NCBI GenBank assembly: GCA_947628075.1
Contig: CANQYF010000044.1
Span: 1-7,091, forward strand
Reading direction: 5' to 3'
DNA length: 7,091 nt
Source of the DNA: an uncultured Bacilli bacterium
GTDB taxonomy: Bacteria; Bacillota_I; Bacilli_A; RF39; UBA660
The translations under genes were made by a program, and so were the position numbers. Shown piece by piece: positions 5,403 to 7,091 of the stretch; within the stretch, counting starts at the first letter, position 1, and each line of letters begins with the position of its first letter. The notes beneath the pieces are model-generated. The model was not told the DNA's origin and made no database searches. It saw only the letters and a program-made list of their open reading frames with translations.

Positions 5403-6308
5403 TTAAATATCTACTATTTCTACATTTTTATAATAATATTTTAATATTTCTTCATAATTTTTTCCATCTTTGGCCATTCCATTCGCACCATATTGGCTCA
5501 TTCCTACACCATGACCATAACCTCTTGTAGTAATAATAATATTATTTCCATCTTCCTTAATATCAAAATCAGTTGATCTTAAACCTAATTTTTGTCTAAA
5601 AACAGTACCTTTAAAATTTATATTATTAACGACAATAGTATTAACTCGATTAGTATCGCTTCTTTCTATTTTAGTAATATTAATATTTTCGCAAGTTATA
5701 TTTAATAATTTACAAAATTCATTTTGGGAAAAAGTTTTGGTCACTTCAAAATTTTTAAGGGAGGCATTATCATACTCGGAAGGAACACTCTTTAAATAAT
5801 CTAGACTTTCACTAAATACTAAAGAGACATCTTCAGTATAACCATTACTCATAGCAAAATAATATGCTTCCACTATTTTATCATTATACGTCATTATTTT
5901 TCCTTTGGTACTTTGCACAGCATTTTTAATTTTATCATAGTAAAAATTAAAATCTTCTTGCCATTTTTCTTTCATCTTATCTTGATCAATAAATCCTTGA
6001 TTAGAAACGCTTGTTACTACATCAAAATCATCACTACTAACACTCTTTTTATACATAGCATAAGTTCTGGCTGCAACTGCTTGAGCTTTTAACGCTTCAA
6101 TATCAAAAGATGCTGGCATTTCGGCAGCGACTACGCCAACAATGTAATCTTCTAATTTTAATTCTTCAACTGCATTAGTTTTGCTATCTTTAACATTAAT
6201 TTTTTCTTCCATTAAAGTATTAAAAAAAGTAGTATTTGCTCTACTACTTACTACAACTAAAACACCACTTAATATTACCACAATAATTAAAAGTATTCGA
6301 TTTTGCAT
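5403..6308 (-). CDS. spoIID: Stage II sporulation protein D, lytic transglycosylase
   Basis: SpoIID acts in the mother cell membrane with SpoIIM and SpoIIP; it cuts glycan strands after SpoIIP removes peptides, thinning septal wall so engulfment can proceed. The 301-residue protein has an N-terminal membrane segment (about residues 5-22). The SpoIID domain begins with LKLEDYIVGVVAAEMPASFD, where Glu63 matches the catalytic Glu of the family, then ALKAQAVAARTYA. The middle keeps SNGYTED and YLKSVPSEYD. The C-terminus has the signature GYGHGVGMSQYGANGMA and YEEILKYYYKNVEI. The start at 6308 is chosen because AAGGAG lies five bases upstream; an ATG at 6344 would overlap the previous gene and lacks a site. 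The gap from the DUF1146 gene is 10 bases, so co-transcription is likely. I found no convincing sigma-E promoter (a TCATATT lies inside the upstream gene but no matching -10). Confidence 0.95.
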   Translation of the reverse strand: MQNRILLIIVVILSGVLVVVSSRANTTFFNTLMEEKINVKDSKTNAVEELKLEDYIVGVVAAEMPASFDIEALKAQAVAARTYAMYKKSVSSDDFDVVTSVSNQGFIDQDKMKEKWQEDFNFYYDKIKNAVQSTKGKIMTYNDKIVEAYYFAMSNGYTEDVSLVFSESLDYLKSVPSEYDNASLKNFEVTKTFSQNEFCKLLNITCENINITKIERSDTNRVNTIVVNNINFKGTVFRQKLGLRSTDFDIKEDGNNIIITTRGYGHGVGMSQYGANGMAKDGKNYEEILKYYYKNVEIVDI

Positions 6309-6318
6309 TTTTCTCCTT

Positions 6319-6504
6319 TTAAAAATTAATAATATCCCAAACAAAATTAGTTAATAAATATGAAAGGGCCATGCTTAAAGCTAAAATTAAGAATTTAGCT
6401 TCTAAAACCCGATTTGTTTTGATAAATTTTTCAAAATTAACTCCCGATAACATATATATGCTTAAGAATGTAAAAATTGCATATAAATATATCTTATAAC
6501 TCAT
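6319..6504 (-). CDS. DUF1146 family small membrane protein (YwzB-like)
   Basis: The product has 61 residues: a first membrane helix at about 4-22 (IYLYAIFTFLSIYMLSGV), a polar loop with FEKFIKTNRVLEAKF, and a second helix at about 38-57 (FLILALSMALSYLLTNFVWD). The basic loop, a short run ending in L-x-x-x-x-A, and the final LTNFVWDII match the DUF1146 pattern as I know it. Function is unknown. The start at 6504 has GGAGAA four bases upstream, and the gene overlaps the rpiB stop by 11 bases, suggesting translational coupling. An in-frame ATG at 6522 would add six residues with no visible site. In Bacillus a DUF1146 gene (ywzB) lies between the atp operon and spoIID, so the placement before spoIID is an old order. 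Confidence 0.8.
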   Translation of the reverse strand: MSYKIYLYAIFTFLSIYMLSGVNFEKFIKTNRVLEAKFLILALSMALSYLLTNFVWDIINF

Positions 6505-6949
6505 TATATTCTCCGTTTTCATATTTTATGATTTTATTTATACGATTTAAATATCTATCCAAAGTTGCACTTTTAGTGGAAATAAAAGTATCTACTATTT
6601 CTTTGGCTAAATCTATCTCTAGGTTAGCTCCTAAAGCTAAAACATTTGCCCCATTATGATTTTTTCCTTTAAATGCATCATCTGTATTAGTGGCTCTTAC
6701 ACATCTTATTCCTTTTACTTTATTAGCTGCAATAGACATTCCTACCCCATTGCCACAAATTAAAATACCTAAAGCATTTTTATCTTCATTAACTAATCTT
6801 CCTAATTTAAAAGCAAAATCAGGATAATCATCTAATTCAGTATTTTCTATATCTATTTCTTTGGTTTTAATGCCATTGTTATTTAAATGATTGATAAGTT
6901 CATTTTTCATTTCAATTCCTAAATGATCTGCTGCTATATATATTGTCAC
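6494..6949 (-). CDS. rpiB: Ribose-5-phosphate isomerase B (RpiB/LacAB family)
   Basis: RpiB interconverts ribose 5-phosphate and ribulose 5-phosphate in the non-oxidative pentose phosphate pathway. The 151-residue cytosolic protein aligns along its length: AADH at residues 6-9, DYPDFA (41-46), ICGNGVGMSIAANKVKGIR (64-82) with catalytic Cys65, and NHNGANVLALGA (97-108) with His98. Two changes stand out against E. coli RpiB: Thr67 is Asn here (CGNG instead of CGTG), and the usual R-H-x-x-R near the C-terminus reads RYLNR. Related LacA/LacB or allose-6-phosphate isomerases cannot be fully excluded, but only one subunit gene is present. The GTG at 6949 is chosen because GGAGAG lies seven bases upstream and MTIYIAADHLG matches the family start; a TTG at 6964 coincides with the ribosome site. 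The gene heads a likely operon with DUF1146 and perhaps spoIID. Confidence 0.93.
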   Translation of the reverse strand: MTIYIAADHLGIEMKNELINHLNNNGIKTKEIDIENTELDDYPDFAFKLGRLVNEDKNALGILICGNGVGMSIAANKVKGIRCVRATNTDDAFKGKNHNGANVLALGANLEIDLAKEIVDTFISTKSATLDRYLNRINKIIKYENGEYNEL

Positions 6950-6969
6950 TTTATCACTCTCCAATAATT

Positions 6970-6997
6970 ATTATATCAAATATTAAAAAAAGAACAA
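6970..6997 (-). promoter_or_regulatory. rpiB promoter, extended -10
   Basis: The minus strand shows TTGTTC (-35, 6992-6997), 16 bases, then TATAAT (6970-6975) preceded by TGA, again the nonamer TGATATAAT. The -35 is the 3' arm of the preceding terminator. The predicted start near 6963 gives a leader of about 14 bases carrying GGAGAG. Confidence 0.7.
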
Positions 6998-7012
6998 CTT
7001 CAATTGTCCTTT
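6985..7012 (-). terminator. Intrinsic terminator of a gene upstream of the window
   Basis: On the minus strand GGACAA (7004-7009) and TTGTTC (6992-6997) pair over a 6-base loop, with AAA/TTT extending the stem, and a run of seven T's follows (6985-6991). It must serve a gene beyond 7091, since 7013-7091 holds no supported gene. Confidence 0.65.
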
Positions 7013-7091
7013 ATTCAAGACAAAGACATGAAAAAAATATAAAAAAAGAATTGACAGACAAATAAAATCGAGAAAAAGAAAATAAAAATTA

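Noticed and set aside
5294..5530. Plus-strand open frame across spoIIQ and spoIID ends
   Set aside because: His- and Phe-rich antisense of two well-supported genes, no ribosome site and no family pattern.
6360..6385. Sigma-E promoter for spoIID inside the DUF1146 gene
   Set aside because: TCATATT fits a sigma-E -35, but nothing resembling CATACAnT follows at 13-15 bases.
6477..6659. Plus-strand open frame opposite rpiB
   Set aside because: Antisense shadow of rpiB and DUF1146 with no supporting start signals.
7051..7091. Perfect TTGACA on the plus strand as a promoter for a gene to the right
   Set aside because: No acceptable -10 at 16-18 bases and no coding start before the window ends.
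1..7091. CRISPR array, tRNA, rRNA or insertion sequence
   Set aside because: No spaced identical repeats, no cloverleaf or rRNA-like segment, and no transposase or terminal repeats were seen on either strand.

Overview
The window is a tightly packed stretch of an AT-rich, endospore-forming Firmicutes-type chromosome. G+C is about a quarter by eye. TGG is used for tryptophan and there is no sign of UGA-Trp, so the standard bacterial code fits and a Mycoplasma-type code does not. The gene content (long HPF next to secA; DUF1146, spoIID and spoIIQ in a row) matches Bacilli/Erysipelotrichia-like genomes that keep sporulation genes. I cannot fix the genus from sequence alone. All genes lie on the minus strand, so transcription runs from high to low coordinates.

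Layout in order of transcription. Positions 7091-7013 show no gene. A terminator for an unseen upstream gene (6985-7012) is followed at once by the rpiB promoter. Then come rpiB (6494-6949), a DUF1146 membrane protein overlapping it by 11 bases (6319-6504), spoIID (5403-6308) and a spoIIQ-like degenerate M23 protein (4720-5361) ending on a terminator. Next are an extremely AT-rich gene of unknown function (4085-4681), a 114-base gap with a promoter and possible Spo0A boxes, a cold-shock protein gene (3728-3940), long-form hpf (3069-3599) and secA (498-2984). A 134-base structured gap leads to a frameshifted gene that runs off the window (1-363).

How the genes relate: spoIID and spoIIQ form the sporulation core, needed for engulfment and the mother cell-forespore channel. 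They follow a metabolic gene and a small membrane protein, much as DUF1146 (ywzB) precedes spoIID/spoIIQ in Bacillus. csp, hpf and secA are growth and stress housekeeping genes; hpf-secA is a conserved Firmicutes pair, usually followed by prfB, which is not seen here. Three genes (rpiB, hpf, secA) share one compact design: the previous gene's terminator runs straight into an extended -10 promoter TGATATAAT, with a predicted leader of only about 10-20 bases.

Points most worth a second look: three CGAA-like boxes at exact 10-base spacing upstream of the csp promoter that resemble tandem Spo0A boxes; a sigma-F-like promoter in the spoIID-spoIIQ gap; loss of the zinc ligands in SpoIIQ; the possibly actin-like (Mbl/MreB-derived) unknown gene after spoIIQ; and a slippery A AAA AAG heptamer exactly where the last gene changes frame, downstream of an operator-like triple repeat.
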